A stretch of 64,000 nucleotides of DNA from Rhynchopus euleeides (GCA_963210315.1 OY723324.1:434001-498000), one strand, 5' to 3'. Positions 29,441 to 40,603 are shown, counted from the first letter of the stretch. Numbers and translations are program-made. The notes: generated by a model not told the origin, from the sequence alone.

Positions 29441-30604
29441 ATGAGACACAAGAGGACCGCGAAGGCCGCCGCAGCTCCTGTCCCTGTTGGAGGCTTCGGG
29501 GGTTTTGGCGCAGCCCCAGCCCCTGGCGCTTTTGGAGGCTTCGGGGCTTTTGGTGCCCCGGCGATGCCTCAGCCGGCCACCGGCGCTTTTGCCCCAGGTC
29601 CAGCTCCTGTCCCTGTTGGCGGCTTCGGGGGGTTTGGCGCAGCCCCTGGCGCTTTTGGAGGCTTCGGGGCTTTTGGTGCCCCGGCAATGCCTCAGCCGGC
29701 CACCGGCGCTTTTGGCGCCCCGGCTGTTCCGTTTGGGGGGATGAAGGGGAAGAAGATGGCGAAGAAGACGATGCCGAAGAAGGCGATGCCGAAAAAGGCG
29801 ATAGCGAAGAAGAAGGTGGCAACAAAAAAGAAGAGTGCAAAAAAGATGCCCGGAATGAAGAAGTCTCCAGCAAAAAAGGCTTTTGGAGGCTTCGGAGGCA
29901 CGCCACCACCACAAGGTGATCAGAACGACGGTAGCGCCGATGACGACGAAAGCGACGCCGATGATATCAAATCCGATGCCGGAGACGATATCGACGTTGA
30001 TATTGCAGACGGGGATGCCCTCCCACCAGGCGCCTCCGCAACCATCCCCGCCGGGCGTGTGAAGTCGTGGATCAAAGAGCACATCGGAGGGCGTTCAAAC
30101 CTTTCAACGGATGCGGTCAACCTGGTGACCGCGGTGCTGCAGCAGAAGCTGGACAGAACCCTGAACACAGCAGTCACCCTCATGAGCAACGACAGCCTCA
30201 AGCTCAGCGATGCGGTGCGTGCAGCAGTGACAGTCTCAAACGGGAAGGAACACCTGTTGGGCGCATCCGCTGGGGTATGGATGGTTCCCGACGGCAAGCC
30301 TGCGACGACCCTCCCACGTGCCCCGTTCCGCCGCATCGTCGAGACGTCGCTCTCCAAACACGTCCAAAAGCCTCGGTTCACAGCCAAGGGGCTGGTTGTG
30401 CTCCAGCAGCTCACGGAACGCTTCCTGCGGGACGTGTTCCGCTCATCATCGAAGGTGAATCCCAAACGCATGACTGTCATGAAGCGCGACATCGACGCTG
30501 TGGCGCAGCTCCTCCCACTTCCCTTCCGCATCGCGTCCGAACCCGTCGAACGCGTGGCGCCACGCCCAATGACTCGTCGAAGCCGACTTAATCGGAAGAA
30601 GTGA
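29441..30604 (+). CDS. FG-repeat histone doublet (H2B-like + H3-like), 387 aa
   Basis: Single exon, and an unusual domain order. Residues 16-100 are GGFGGFG/GAFGGFGAFG repeats, encoded by a tandem repeat of about 126 bp. 101-146 is Lys/Pro/Ala-rich like the tail of histone H1 (KKTMPKKAMPKKA). 162-192 is strongly acidic. 200-280 is a histone fold resembling H2B (TDAVNLVTAVLQQKLDRTL, LSDAVRAAV, EHLLGASAG). 288-358 resembles H3 (LPRAPFRRIV, FTAKGLVVLQQLTERFLRD, KRMTVMKRDIDAVAQL). The C-terminus is basic. Fused histone folds are known from archaea and some DNA viruses. A nuclear chromatin role is inferred. It is not a canonical core histone, and the H2A/H2B assignment of the first fold is uncertain. 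Confidence 0.72.
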   Translation: MRHKRTAKAAAAPVPVGGFGGFGAAPAPGAFGGFGAFGAPAMPQPATGAFAPGPAPVPVGGFGGFGAAPGAFGGFGAFGAPAMPQPATGAFGAPAVPFGGMKGKKMAKKTMPKKAMPKKAIAKKKVATKKKSAKKMPGMKKSPAKKAFGGFGGTPPPQGDQNDGSADDDESDADDIKSDAGDDIDVDIADGDALPPGASATIPAGRVKSWIKEHIGGRSNLSTDAVNLVTAVLQQKLDRTLNTAVTLMSNDSLKLSDAVRAAVTVSNGKEHLLGASAGVWMVPDGKPATTLPRAPFRRIVETSLSKHVQKPRFTAKGLVVLQQLTERFLRDVFRSSSKVNPKRMTVMKRDIDAVAQLLPLPFRIASEPVERVAPRPMTRRSRLNRKK

Positions 30605-31862
30605 TTGTGGAGAACTGTCAGCCACCTACCTCTCCAACGGGCGACAGTGGGAGCTTCGTGTGGGGGGGTGGGGAGAGGTCGCACCACATGCTACAATCAA
30701 CCAGGAACACCCCCTCTGCGCCCTGTTCTGCGCGGCTGATGCAAGCATAATACGCATTATGTGTGATGTGTGTGGGGGTCACCTCAAGAGAGCAGTGGGG
30801 CTGTGTGCTCTGTATTTTCTACACTGCTGCAGAAATGTTATCCACGCGTGTGTGTGTGTGTGTGTGGCACATCATCAAAGTTGGCCCCAGGGGGCGGGGG
30901 GGGGTGGTGGTGGAGGGAGAGACCTGTCCTTCGAAGATTCAGAGAGGTAGATTTCCCCTGATCTAGCCCTTCCTAAAACATCTACTCTCCAGACCCGACA
31001 GGACATGGTCAAGCACCAACCCTCCCCAGACCCAGCCCCAAATAGCACGATATAGATCGGACCCTACCTGCATAGCTACAGAAAGGGAGGTTCAATTATG
31101 TGCCTTGCTTTTATCTGCTTCACCGCCCCCACTCCCCACCCCATCTGCGCCCATGGGAGGGGGGGAGGGGGGATGGCCCTACTGTCTTTGCATGCCCTTT
31201 TTAACTCTTTTCTTGACATGACCACTGCCGCCACAAAAAGACCCCCCCCCTTTTCCATTCCCTCCCTCCCTGCCCCACTTTTCCATTCCTTTTAGCTCGT
31301 ACCGATATCCCCCCCCCCTTTTCTTTCTTTCTCCCGAGGCAGTGTGATGTGCGTCTAGAGTGCACCCTTTTGATGGCTAATGTGGTGGATGGGAAGAACA
31401 GAAATATGGGATGTGCCTGCAAGCGTGCTGCGCCGTGTGTGCCTCAGGAAGCTGGATGTGGTGCTGGTGGTGCAGCGCACTGAGCATGGTGGCAGGGGGG
31501 AGGTAGGGAGGGGGCGCTTCATAGCGTTCTACACTGATGCAACGAGATTGACATGAATGGGTTTGAAGACGCAGCTGTGAAGGGGGGGGGGTGGGTGGGT
31601 GTGGGGGAGGGAGATATACATGAAACGTACAAAACTGCGATACAATCGACGCCAGAGATGGGGAGGGGTAGGCGTAGTAGACAAGAGCGAAAGAGCGAGA
31701 GAGAGAGAGACAGGGGGAGTCGATCCCGCTTCTCTGCCAAAGCTCGGGCTGCCCCACCCCGCCAGCCACCTCCCTTTTAGCTGTCCTTCAGGGGCACCCA
31801 GCACACAGCAACAATTGACGGCTCACCCCACCCCCACCCACCCTCAGCTGAGAGGTCCTTAC
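30605..31862. other. Spacer
   Basis: No supported gene. TG microsatellite near 30847-30867 and poly-G/C runs. Confidence 0.5.
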
Positions 31863-32333
31863 CTTCAACGTTGTCCCGCTTTGAGGGGTGCGGCTCTGGC
31901 TGCATCGGTTTCAGAATCGTGAATGCAGTGCGCACTTCGTCGACGAAGTCGAGGTATTTGTCGACCTCACTGATCGTTTTCCAGGTCTTGAGGGCGTAGT
32001 GGGGGACCGGCACATTTTTGCACCCCGGGGCCCTGCCCTTGGTGCACGAGGCATGGAGCGCAGTGGCAGACAGGGACAGCCATGTGATGTGTGTTTTGAA
32101 CCTGTGAGCGTGTGTAGGAACGAGTAGGATGAGGAAGCTCAGGGCGGTTTCCGGTCTAAACGTCTCTCGAGTGATCTTCCACCCAGGCACGCGATACGCG
32201 CACTCCAGGGAGAAGTGGAGAAAAATACATGAAGGGTACTCCACCCATTCCACCAAACGGCGCAGCGTCAACCCCAAATTCCTACGATGGTCCCGGATAT
32301 TGTCGAACCCTCCCTCCTTTGTGTGAAGATCGC
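31863..32333 (-). CDS. Probable internal exon of an unknown minus-strand gene
   Basis: An open frame of about 157 codons lies between an acceptor-like AATCAG (exon from 32333) and a donor GTTGAAG|GTAAGG (31862-31861). The translation is protein-like with no low complexity: GFDNIRDHRRNLGLTLRRLV, then CIFLHFSLECAYRVPGW, WKTISEVDKYLDFVDEV and FTILKPM. I recognise no domain. Flanking exons were not found. GFADILGELGPEVLV at about 32530-32580 on the same strand could belong to the same gene. It may be a decayed gene, since it runs against the strand of all other host genes. Confidence 0.4.
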
Positions 32334-32735
32334 CTGATTACCCATTTCACATGTAGCCTTGACCGTGATCGGGTGTTAATTATGTGGAGAGGGTGGGGGT
32401 TGGGTGTCGTCCTGTGGAATCTATCTCAAGTCCTACCTGCACCCTCGACACGGCAAAGCTGCTGAATCAATTATACTAAGTAATGCTTGGAAGGGGGGGG
32501 GGGTGGGGGAGAGGGGGGGGCATCGCGCGGAGTTTACCAGAACTTCTGGGCCTAATTCACCTAAAATATCCGCAAAACCGCGCCGCCACACTTCTTGTTT
32601 CGTGGAGATTACAACACACCCAACCCGCAGGGCCACACGACTGGGCTCCCCCTCCCCTCTCTCTCTGCACTCTGCTGCAGAGGGGGAGGCCAAGGGACAC
32701 CTCCAAGACCCACCCCCTCCCCCTCCGCACGCAGC
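32334..32735. other. Spacer
   Basis: Contains the minus-strand GFADILGELG open stretch and a poly-G run. Ends CACGCAG at 32734, one base before the next ATG. Confidence 0.5.
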
Positions 32736-34002
32736 ATGCTGCGCGGCAAGCGCAAGGAGGCGGGCGAAGATGTCCTCCAGGAGGGCTCGCTTGTCTGCGT
32801 GTATGAGGGGTTCACCATGCGTAAGATGGTGACGCTGAAGCGGGGCGAGTGGCTCCACACAAAGAACGCCAGGTGGAAGCACGACACGTTTATCGGGCGC
32901 CGCTACGGCGACAGGGTCACGGAGACCATGAAGGACCGGAGGGGTGACTGGGAGGGGACATGCGTCTTGCTGCGCCCCACCATGGAGCTGTGGACGGACT
33001 GCCTGCCGCACCGCACGCAGATCATCTACATGCCTGACATCTCCTATATCACCATGCGGCTCGGGCTGCGCTCCGGCAAGACAGTCGTGGAGGCGGGCAC
33101 AGGGAGTGGGTCTCTGACACATTCCCTCGCGCGTGCGGTGGCGCCTGCAGGGCGTGTGATGACGTTTGACTTCCACGAGGAGAGGTCTAAGTCTGCAGCT
33201 AAGGAGTTCGCAGAGCACGGCCTGTCTCACATCATCACAGCCGGGCACCGCGATGTCTGCACCCAGCATGCCGAGGGCGCCTCACACGCCGACTGGGGGT
33301 TCGGGCTTCCCCCAGGCACCGCGGATGCGGTGATGCTGGATGTGCCCAGCCCGTGGCTTGCCTGCAGGGCGGTGAAGGAGACCCTGAAGTCCACAGGGAT
33401 CTTCTGCAACTACTCCCCGTGCATCGAGCAGGTATGGCGGAGGTCGGGGTGGGGTGGGGGTGGGGGGTGGGGGGGGGGGTTGTGGAGGGGGGAGGGGGGG
33501 GGGGTGGTCAAAAATGTATCTGAATGATTGCAAGGGCATCTCAAGCGCGCACACCTCATCCACCTCCCTTCACACATTCCACCACACGCAGGTCCAGAAG
33601 ACGTGCGTTGCTCTGGAGGAGCTGGGGTTCTCGCACATCCAGACGGTGGAGGTGCTGAGGAAGGAGTTCACGGAGCACACCGTGCGCTATAAGAAGCTGG
33701 AGTCGCGTGACGACAGGCTGCGGAAACGCAGGCGCATGGAGGCCGCAGAGGGTGACGCGGCAGCTGCTGCTGAGGGCGATGCCGCTGGCGATGCGCCCGA
33801 GGAGGCAGAGACAGCAGAAGCAGCACCCGCGGCCGAAGAGCCTGTCGTTGACGATGTGGATGACCTGGTCGACGACGCTGCACCTCCGACACGCATGTCC
33901 ATCCCGATCCCGCACATGCGTGGGCACACTGCGTACCTCACGTTTGCCTACAAAACCCCTCAGAGCAGCGCACCTGCCCTCACCGCAACAGAGGACAGCT
34001 GA
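32736..34002 (+). CDS. TRMT61A: tRNA (adenine-58-N1)-methyltransferase catalytic subunit, 368 aa, two exons
   Basis: Exons 32736-33431 and 33592-34002 join in phase 0. The enzyme makes m1A at position 58 of the tRNA T-loop, using S-adenosylmethionine, together with a non-catalytic TRM6-type subunit. The N-terminal small barrel includes GSLVCVYEGF and a DTFIG(R)RYGD segment. SAM motif I is TVVEAGTGSGSLT (residues 117-128), the acidic ribose-binding stretch is MTFDFHEER, and the family motif is DAVMLDVPSPW (197-207). Near the C-terminus is an Ala/Glu/Asp-rich insertion, as in other TRM61 proteins, before the conserved RGHTAYLTFAYK end. The ATG is one base after CACGCAG. The partner TRM6 is not in the window. 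Confidence 0.96.
33432..33591 (+). other. GT-AG intron in TRMT61A
   Basis: GTATGG followed by an extreme G-rich region with runs of 8 or more G, ending CCACCACACGCAG. 160 bp, phase 0. Confidence 0.95.
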
Positions 34003-34903
34003 GCGTGAGTGAGTGAGGGTGGGTGTTGGTGGCCCAACACGCACACACACACCACCCGCCAACACCACCAAGTCACGCCCGACACTTTCATGTGATTTCC
34101 GGGAGTACCGGGGTGGGGAAGCTGGTGAGTCATATTCACCTGACACCCGATGTGTGTGTCGAGAGCCGTTGATTGGGGGATGGGAGGAATGTGTGGAAAA
34201 AAAATATGTTCCGCCGCCGTGTCAGCCAAGGTTGGTCGTCGGCACCAATTGTTTGGAAGAAAACAGGCCGTAACACAAGGACGAAGCCATTGTATGGAAT
34301 GCAACAAAACAAAGCAGGCAAAACACAGTAGTAAGCCTGGTGTGTGCCGCTGCCGCGAGAGCTCCACTTGCTCCCCTAGCCCTCCCTTCTGCAGCAGCCA
34401 ATGCGGCATTGGAGCACCACCTGTGGCTGGCGGTCTGAGCCCCCACGCCCCGCCCCCGCCCCTCAGCACACGGGGCCTTATTCCGATGGACACCTCTTAC
34501 CCCGCCCGCCCCTCCCTGCTCCCGATGCATGGGAGGGAGGAGGCATGGGCACGAGCGTTAGGGGTGTGCATGCATCATCAAAATGTCACAGCCCCAGGTT
34601 GGTGAGAACGCCAGCAACGCAGCAGGGTTCTGGTTTGCCCCCACCCCGCCCCCCGCCCCAGCCTCCTGGGTTAGTTATTTCGTCAGCAAGAGCAGGGGGG
34701 TTGCAGGGGGGGAGGGGGGGGGCCGCGAGAGAGCGTTTGATTCTCGCTACACTTTGGAGCGGTGATGCATATCCCATAAAACTCCTTATCACCATCGCCC
34801 CCCAATAAAATCAACGAGCATAGCGCATGCTGATCGCACACTTGTCACGCATTACTCTCACACCGCAGGCAACAAGGCGGGGGAGGGGGTCCGGTCTGGT
34901 GCG
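34003..34903. other. Spacer
   Basis: No supported gene. Ends CACACCGCAG at 34867, 36 bp before the next ATG. Confidence 0.5.
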
Positions 34904-36154
34904 ATGGACCGCACAGGACCCCCAAACCTGTTGTTCCCCAACACAGGCGGTGCGCCGCTGGGCGGGTGGGGGGGCTTGGGTGCAGGGAACTTCGGCCAGC
35001 ACCACCCTGCCGCACCGGGGCACAGGCGGGAAGCTCCAGGCGCGGCGCACGCCCCGGCGGGGCTGCCGGCCTGTGCGCCGCCGAACGGACAGCCGCGTGT
35101 CAGCGAGCCCTACCTGGTGGTCAGCGGGGTGCTGCCTTCGGGGGACTGGCTGCGTGTATCAACTGCCTTCAGGCAGTGCGGGCAGCTGGTGTTCGAACAG
35201 CAGCACGGGGGCAAGCTGTGGCTGCAGTATGCTGACGACAAGGGCACTGGGCTTGCCATGGCGAAGAGCAACACCCCGGCGGTGGAAGGTATTTTCGTGC
35301 GTGTGAACGTGGCGCCCGTCCTCCCCAGCGCCGTGCTGTCCGCACGCGATGCGTCACGGCGGGAGAGGGTGCTGCCTGCTGCTAACGGCAAGGGACTCTT
35401 CGCAGCACCGCTCGGCCACACAGGCGCGGGTTTGATGAGCACGTCTGCGGCGGACGCGGTGTCGCGGAAGCGGAAGGCGCACATCCCTGCCAGCTCTCTC
35501 GGCTCCGGCAGCGGCACCGTGCAGCGCGAGGAGCGCATCAACCACATCCCCCTGAAGCGCCCACACTTCTCCCTCCGCCTCTTCCTCCTCCGGAAAAAAC
35601 CCGAAGAGCCGAAGCGCCTCCCATCTGGGCACCCGGTGCCGAAGGTATGCAAAATCAGTGAGGGTGGGGGAGGTTTGGAAGAAAGGCAAGGGTTCGGAGC
35701 TGGCCGTCGCGCCGCAAAAAAAAGGGGGAAGAAGAATCCAGCGTGGCCAGAACAGGCAGCTCCGATGCGACAAGGGGTCACAGAAATTTCACAGAAACAC
35801 CGGGGGGGGGGGTTCTTGTGTTGGTGCCACGGTGGACTTCTGCATTGCGTGAGTAACTGTTTTCGCAGTCGGATTCGCAGGAGTACCTTGTTGAAGTATA
35901 CTTAGGAAAATCAGGACTTTTCCTAAGTATACTTCTGCTTTGCGGAAGTGGTACTCCTGCGAATCGGAACTCTTGAAAACAGTTACTCACGCAATGCAGA
36001 AGTCCACCGTGTGCGCAGCAACCGTCATCTCCCCCCTCGCAACCCCCACACACCACCACCACCACCACAGCCGCTTCTAAGAAACCAGCTCGTGAAATAT
36101 TCCGTCCCGTTGCCTGCGGGTGACCCGCCCACTAAACGCGCGAGGATTCTGTGA
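34904..36154 (+). CDS. Nup35/Nup53-type RRM nucleoporin-like protein, 274 aa, two exons
   Basis: Exons 34904-35644 and 36071-36154 join in phase 0. Residues 69-138 match the atypical RRM of the Nup35/Nup53 family: YLVVSGVLPSGDWLRV, a central KLWLQYAD strand where family members have a W.HLQYA-type motif, and GIFVRVNVAPV. That domain dimerises and lacks RNA-binding residues. The protein scaffolds the nuclear pore. The N-terminus is Gly/Pro-rich with a few GGWGG/GNFG repeats. The C-terminus is basic (EEPKRLPSGHPVPK, then exon 2 ending KRARIL) and could contact membrane or importins. The 426-bp intron holds a 184-bp MITE; without it the intron would be a usual length for this window. Identity rests on one domain. 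Confidence 0.77.
35828..36011. mobile_element. 184-bp palindromic MITE in the nucleoporin intron
   Basis: Nearly the whole length is one inverted repeat. It begins CACGGTGGACTTCTGC, ends with the complement, and has a short loop near 35922. TGC is duplicated at both sides (35825-35827 and 36012-36014). The CACGGTGG ends match the larger elements at 43337 and 43574, which could supply transposase in trans. Confidence 0.88.
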
Positions 36155-36643
36155 TTTACCCGAGACGCTACTCGGCCGCTGCCCTGCCCTGCCCTCCCTG
36201 TTGCTGCACTAGCCCCCCGCAAAGCGGCTGCAGGCAGAGGCCGCCGGTGTCACCCTGCCCACTCTCTAAGTCCCCAAAATACCAGACACCCCACGCGCAG
36301 CTGTGCGCGTGATAGATGCAAGGGTGGTGGTGGTGTTGATGGCAAACGCCTCGTCAGGTTGGGGCACAGACCCAGCTGTATCAGTGGTGGTTGTGCATGT
36401 GTGCGGGTAGGTGGGGGCGGAGGAGGGGGTGTGTGCGTGTGTGAGCTGTGTGCGGCCCCTCTGTCAGGTTGCATTGTGGGAGGGGGAGTGGGGCGGCTTC
36501 GCGCCCCGCCCCACCCGTCGCAAGAGAGTCAAGTGGCAGTGAGTTTACAGGCGGGTTGCCAAGCCCCCCTCGCCCCTCTCTGTTGCCGATGTCTTGAGAT
36601 GATCAATCCCCTCGGAATGCGGGTCCGCTTTGCTCTTCGTCGA
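36155..36643. other. 3' flank of nucleoporin gene
   Basis: No gene seen. Confidence 0.5.
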
Positions 36644-38394
36644 AGCTCAGGTTGCCACGGGAGACCCCTCGTTTGATAGGGACACACTTCCACCAGTCCT
36701 CGTAGCGAGACAGCGACAGCAGTGCTGCCTGCAGCATCTCCGCACAACTTTCACCTTTGTCGCCAGAATGCACGCCGCTGTACGGTGTCCCGATGCACTC
36801 ACAGCTCAGGTTGCCACGGGAGACCCCTCGTTTGATAGGGACATACTTCCACCAGTCCTCGTAGCGAGACAGCGACAGCAGTGTGTGCCAGCGTGTGCGG
36901 ACATCACTTTCATACAGCCTCCACCTTTCCACCAGAATGCCCTCCATCTGGGGCAGCTTCCCTGTAGCTGCCAGCCAGCACTAAGGCACGCGAGACTTGC
37001 CGGCCTCCGTGCCGCTGACACCGGTGCTACCTCTTTTTGGGAGCCACCTCTTGCAATACCCTCCACAGGCCAGCGTGCCTAGGAGGGTTCGATGGGGTGG
37101 CGAGACAGCAGCAGCGCAGTGTGGCGAACGGAACCACCTCTTTGCGATACCCGCAGCAGGCCAACTGCGCCTGAGGGGGTTCGGTGAGGTGGTGAGAGAT
37201 GTCACAACACAGCACATCACAGCACAGCACAGCATACATCACAAGACACACAACAGCTCAGGTTGCCACGGGAGACCCCTCGTTTGATAGGGACACACTT
37301 CCACCAGTCCTCGTAGCGAGACATCGGCAGGAGTGATGCCTGCGGCATCACTCCGCACAACCTTCACCTTTTTCGCCAGAATGCACGCCGTTGTACGGTG
37401 TCCCGATGCACTCACACAGCTCAGGTTGCCACGGGAGACCCCTCGTTTGATAGGGACACACTTCCACCAGTCCTCGTAGCGAGACAGCGACAGCAGTGCT
37501 GCCGGCAGCATCTCCGCACAACCTTCACCTTTTTCGCCAGAATGCACACCGTTGCACGGTGTCCCGATGCACTCACACAGCTCAGGTTGCCACGGGAGAC
37601 CCCTTGTTTGATAGGGACATACTTCCACCAGTCCTCGTAGCGAGACAGCGGCAGCAGTGCTGCCTGCACACACAGCGTGTGTGGGGACCGTCGCCGCACA
37701 TCCTCTGCACCTTTCCACCAGAATGCCCTCCATCTGGGGCAGCTTCCCTGTAGCTGCCAGCCAGCACTAAGGCACGCGAGACTGACGCTGCCACCGGTGC
37801 CACCACTCGGGAGCCGCCTCTTGCAATACCCTCCACAGGCCAGCGTGCCTGGGAGGGTTCGATGGGGTGGCGAGACAGCAGCAGCGCAGTGTGGCGAACG
37901 GAACCACCTCTTTGCGATACCCGCAGCAGGCCAACTGCGCCCGAGGGGGTTCGGTGAGGTGGTGAGAGACGTCACATCACAGCACAGCACAGCATACATC
38001 ACAAGACACACAACAGCTCAGGTTGCCACGGGAGACCCCTTGTTTGATAGGGACACACTTCCACCAGTCCTCGCAGCGAGACATCAGCAGGAGTGATGCC
38101 TGCGGCATCACTCTCCGCACAACCTTCACCTTTTTCGCCAGAATGCACGCCGTTGTACGGTGTCCCGATTCACTCACACAGCTCAGGTTGCCACGGGAGA
38201 CCCCTCGTTTGATAGGGACATACTTCCACCAGTCCTCGCAGCGAGACATCAGCAGGAGTGCTGCCTGCACACACACAAGGCACGTGATCACCACCTCCAC
38301 ACAACCCCCACCCCCTTTTTTTTTGCCAGAATGCCCTCCATCTGGGGCAGCTTTCCTGTAGCTGCCAGCCAGCACTAAGGCACGCGAGACTTGC
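36644..38394. repeat. Higher-order tandem array, seven copies of an about 160-bp unit
   Basis: The unit AGCTCAGGTTGCCACGGGAG, followed by a GTTTGATAGGGACA block and CACCAGTCCTCG(T/C)AGCGAGAC, starts at 36644, 36803, 37255, 37418, 37579, 38015 and 38180. Runs of two or three units are separated by a spacer of about 280 bp (CCCTCCATCTGGGGCAG and following) that is itself repeated, giving a second-order period near 760-780 bp. Short open frames cross the units on both strands, but none spans the array with a known product. It may be satellite, or a repeated non-coding RNA. Confidence 0.88.
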
Positions 38395-38770
38395 TGCACA
38401 CCGCAGCTACAGATCCCTTGGTTGGCAGAACCACCACCAGAACAACCACCACCAACACCACCCTGCAGGAGTCGGGTGGCACACACGCCGAGGTGGGTAC
38501 GGGAGGTTGATGAGTGGAAGGTGGGGATAGATCACGCCACACCACCCCCCCCCCCCCCACCCTCCTCCACCCCCCCCCTCCCCCCAAATACACAAGCGAG
38601 CAACAGAGCCGGCGGCGTGTGTGCGCAGGACTGCGGGACCAAAACCCTCACGTCCCTTCCCCCACCCCCCACCCCCCCTCTAATTCTCAGAGGCTGCTGG
38701 ACAGCAGCGAACTACACCACCACCACCACCACCACGCCCCCGCGGCCTCTCCCCTCTCCCCTTTGAGGCG
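38395..38770. other. Spacer and 5' region
   Basis: Poly-C runs, then TAATTCTCAG at 38690, acceptor-like, 80 bp before the next ATG. Confidence 0.5.
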
Positions 38771-40199
38771 ATGACGGATGCACCGGATGATATTAACAAC
38801 CGAGCGGTTCAGATTCAGTTTCCTGAGAAGTTTGACTACGCCGTGAGCTACGAGGAGAGGGAGATCCGGATCGAAGATGATGCCTGCGCCCTGAAGCTGA
38901 CCGATAGGCTGCTTGTGTATGCCCTCAAGCAGCAGGGGAAGCATGGCCCGAACACAAACCCTGCGCCTTCTTGGTGGAATGCGCGCGACTATGCTATGTG
39001 GAGCGCGTGGAGTGAGCTGAAAGACCGGAGTGCCATGGAGGCAATGGTCTTCTTCGTGCAGCGTCTTGACCAGCTCGAGCCCGAATGGCTGCTCCACGAG
39101 ATACGACACCGCGACTCGCTTGAGGCAAAATCCGCACCGCCCCCACCAGCCGCCGAACCATCAGAACCCCAGCCGTCGCCTCCGCCGGAGGCGGCGGAAA
39201 GCACAACACCACACCTCCCCGCGGCCCCAGCCGCTGCCGAGCCTGCAGCCACCCCTCAGCTTCCCCGGGGAGGCAGCCCACACCCGCGTACACCTGAAAT
39301 AGGAAGGGCGCATCCACAGCCACCCGGCGTATCGGCTTCCGAAGAGGCTGACAACGGGCAGCCCAGGGTGACGGTGCACGATATGAACAGCCGGGGCAGC
39401 GTGGACTTCGACCTGCTCAGCTCGGAGGGGTATGATCCGGCCGACCGGGGCATCCACTCCCCGCAGCGGGGGGAGGCACGGCCCGTGTTGGCGGGCGGTG
39501 TGGCGGGTGCGGTGGGGGCGGGTGGGGTCGCCTACCGGCATGCGGGTGTGTCCGGTGGGGTCGTGGAGGCGGAGTCGCCGGGGCTCAATGGGTCCTCGCG
39601 TGAGGAGCTTTACGAGCAGATCCAGGTGCTGCGGTACCGCCTGAACACGGCGCTGCGCGATGTGCAGGAGAGGGACGAGCGGATCGTGGTGCTGGCTTCG
39701 GAGAACCAGCGCTTGCAGACACTGCTCCTCCAGGGCGGTGGCTGTGGCGTGCTCAACCCCACCCCACCCCCCACCGTGCACGGGCATGGCCTGGGTGTTC
39801 TCCCCGGCGGTGTCTCCTACGGGAGTGTGGACGATTTGTGCAGCGGTGCTGCCGGCAGGCCCGCCGGCGGAGGTGTCGCAGGGGACAGCGTGATGGAAGG
39901 GATAAGCAGCAGGACGGCAACGCCGCTGCCCGTTCCCAACCAGGCGTACGTCTGCCACCCGCCACGGAAACAGCAGTCGTGGATGGGTTGGCTAACAGGT
40001 ATGAGAGACGGTGTGTTGCCGTAGATTTTAAGGGGGCCTCATTTTCTCCCCGATTTGAGTTGATTGGATTTGATCTGGGGGGAGGGGAAGGGGGGGATGT
40101 ATACTTTCTGTCACCCTGTTGTGTATGTTGAATGTGCCCCACACACACACCGCCAACACAGGTGATAAGGATTCCGGAAAGCTACCCACGCAGATCTGA
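38771..40199 (+). CDS. Acyl-CoA-binding-domain protein with coiled coil, 421 aa, two exons
   Basis: Exons 38771-39998 and 40162-40199 join in phase 1, giving a C-terminus WMGWLTGDKDSGKLPTQI. Residues about 13-110 form an ACBP domain: four-helix spacing with LLVYALKQQGKHGPN, the conserved tyrosine-to-histidine-type position in QGKHG, and AMWSAWSELK. The domain binds long-chain acyl-CoA. A long Pro/Ala/Glu-rich linker follows, then a coiled coil (about 275-318: REELYEQIQVLRYRLNTALR, ENQRLQTLLL). This ACBD-plus-coiled-coil layout resembles ACBD proteins at organelle contact sites, although no membrane anchor is visible. Without the intron the protein would end in an unrelated RDGVLP. Confidence 0.86.
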
Positions 40200-40601
40200 C
40201 GCACGGAGCCCATTGCCCCTGCGGTGCATCGCCTTCGCCGGCTTGCGATATGGGAGGGTGTGGGCGGCTGTGGTGATGATGCGCGCATGCCGTGATGAGA
40301 GATCCGGCCCCCACACAGCACACCGCCCACCGCCCCCCCACCCTGACACGCACGCCCCTATCCAGCTGCGGCAGCGCCACCCCCCACCTAGCCTCCACCG
40401 CTCCGCCACCACCCCGTCTGCCGGGACACACTTCCGGGCACACTGTCTTCGTTCCGCATCTCGGGCACCTGCTTGCGTGTTTTCCCCGGGTCTTGTTGAG
40501 CCAAAAGCAAGGAAAAGAGAGATGCCCGGCTGTCTCTCCCCCCCAGTGGCTGGCTTAACGCCGGGGTACTGTAAGCAGGGGGCTGGCCGGGGGGGGGGGG
40601 G
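40200..40601. other. 3' flank of the ACBP gene
   Basis: No gene seen. Ends in a poly-G run that receives the next element. Confidence 0.5.
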
Positions 40602-40603
40602 TA

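Noticed and set aside
32433..33269. 278-codon minus-strand frame opposite TRMT61A
   Set aside because: Mirror of a well-supported coding exon. Only its last part (GFADILGELG region) lies outside the gene and is mentioned as possible.
36644..38394. CRISPR array
   Set aside because: Units are about 160 bp and contiguous without unique spacers, and the host is a eukaryote.
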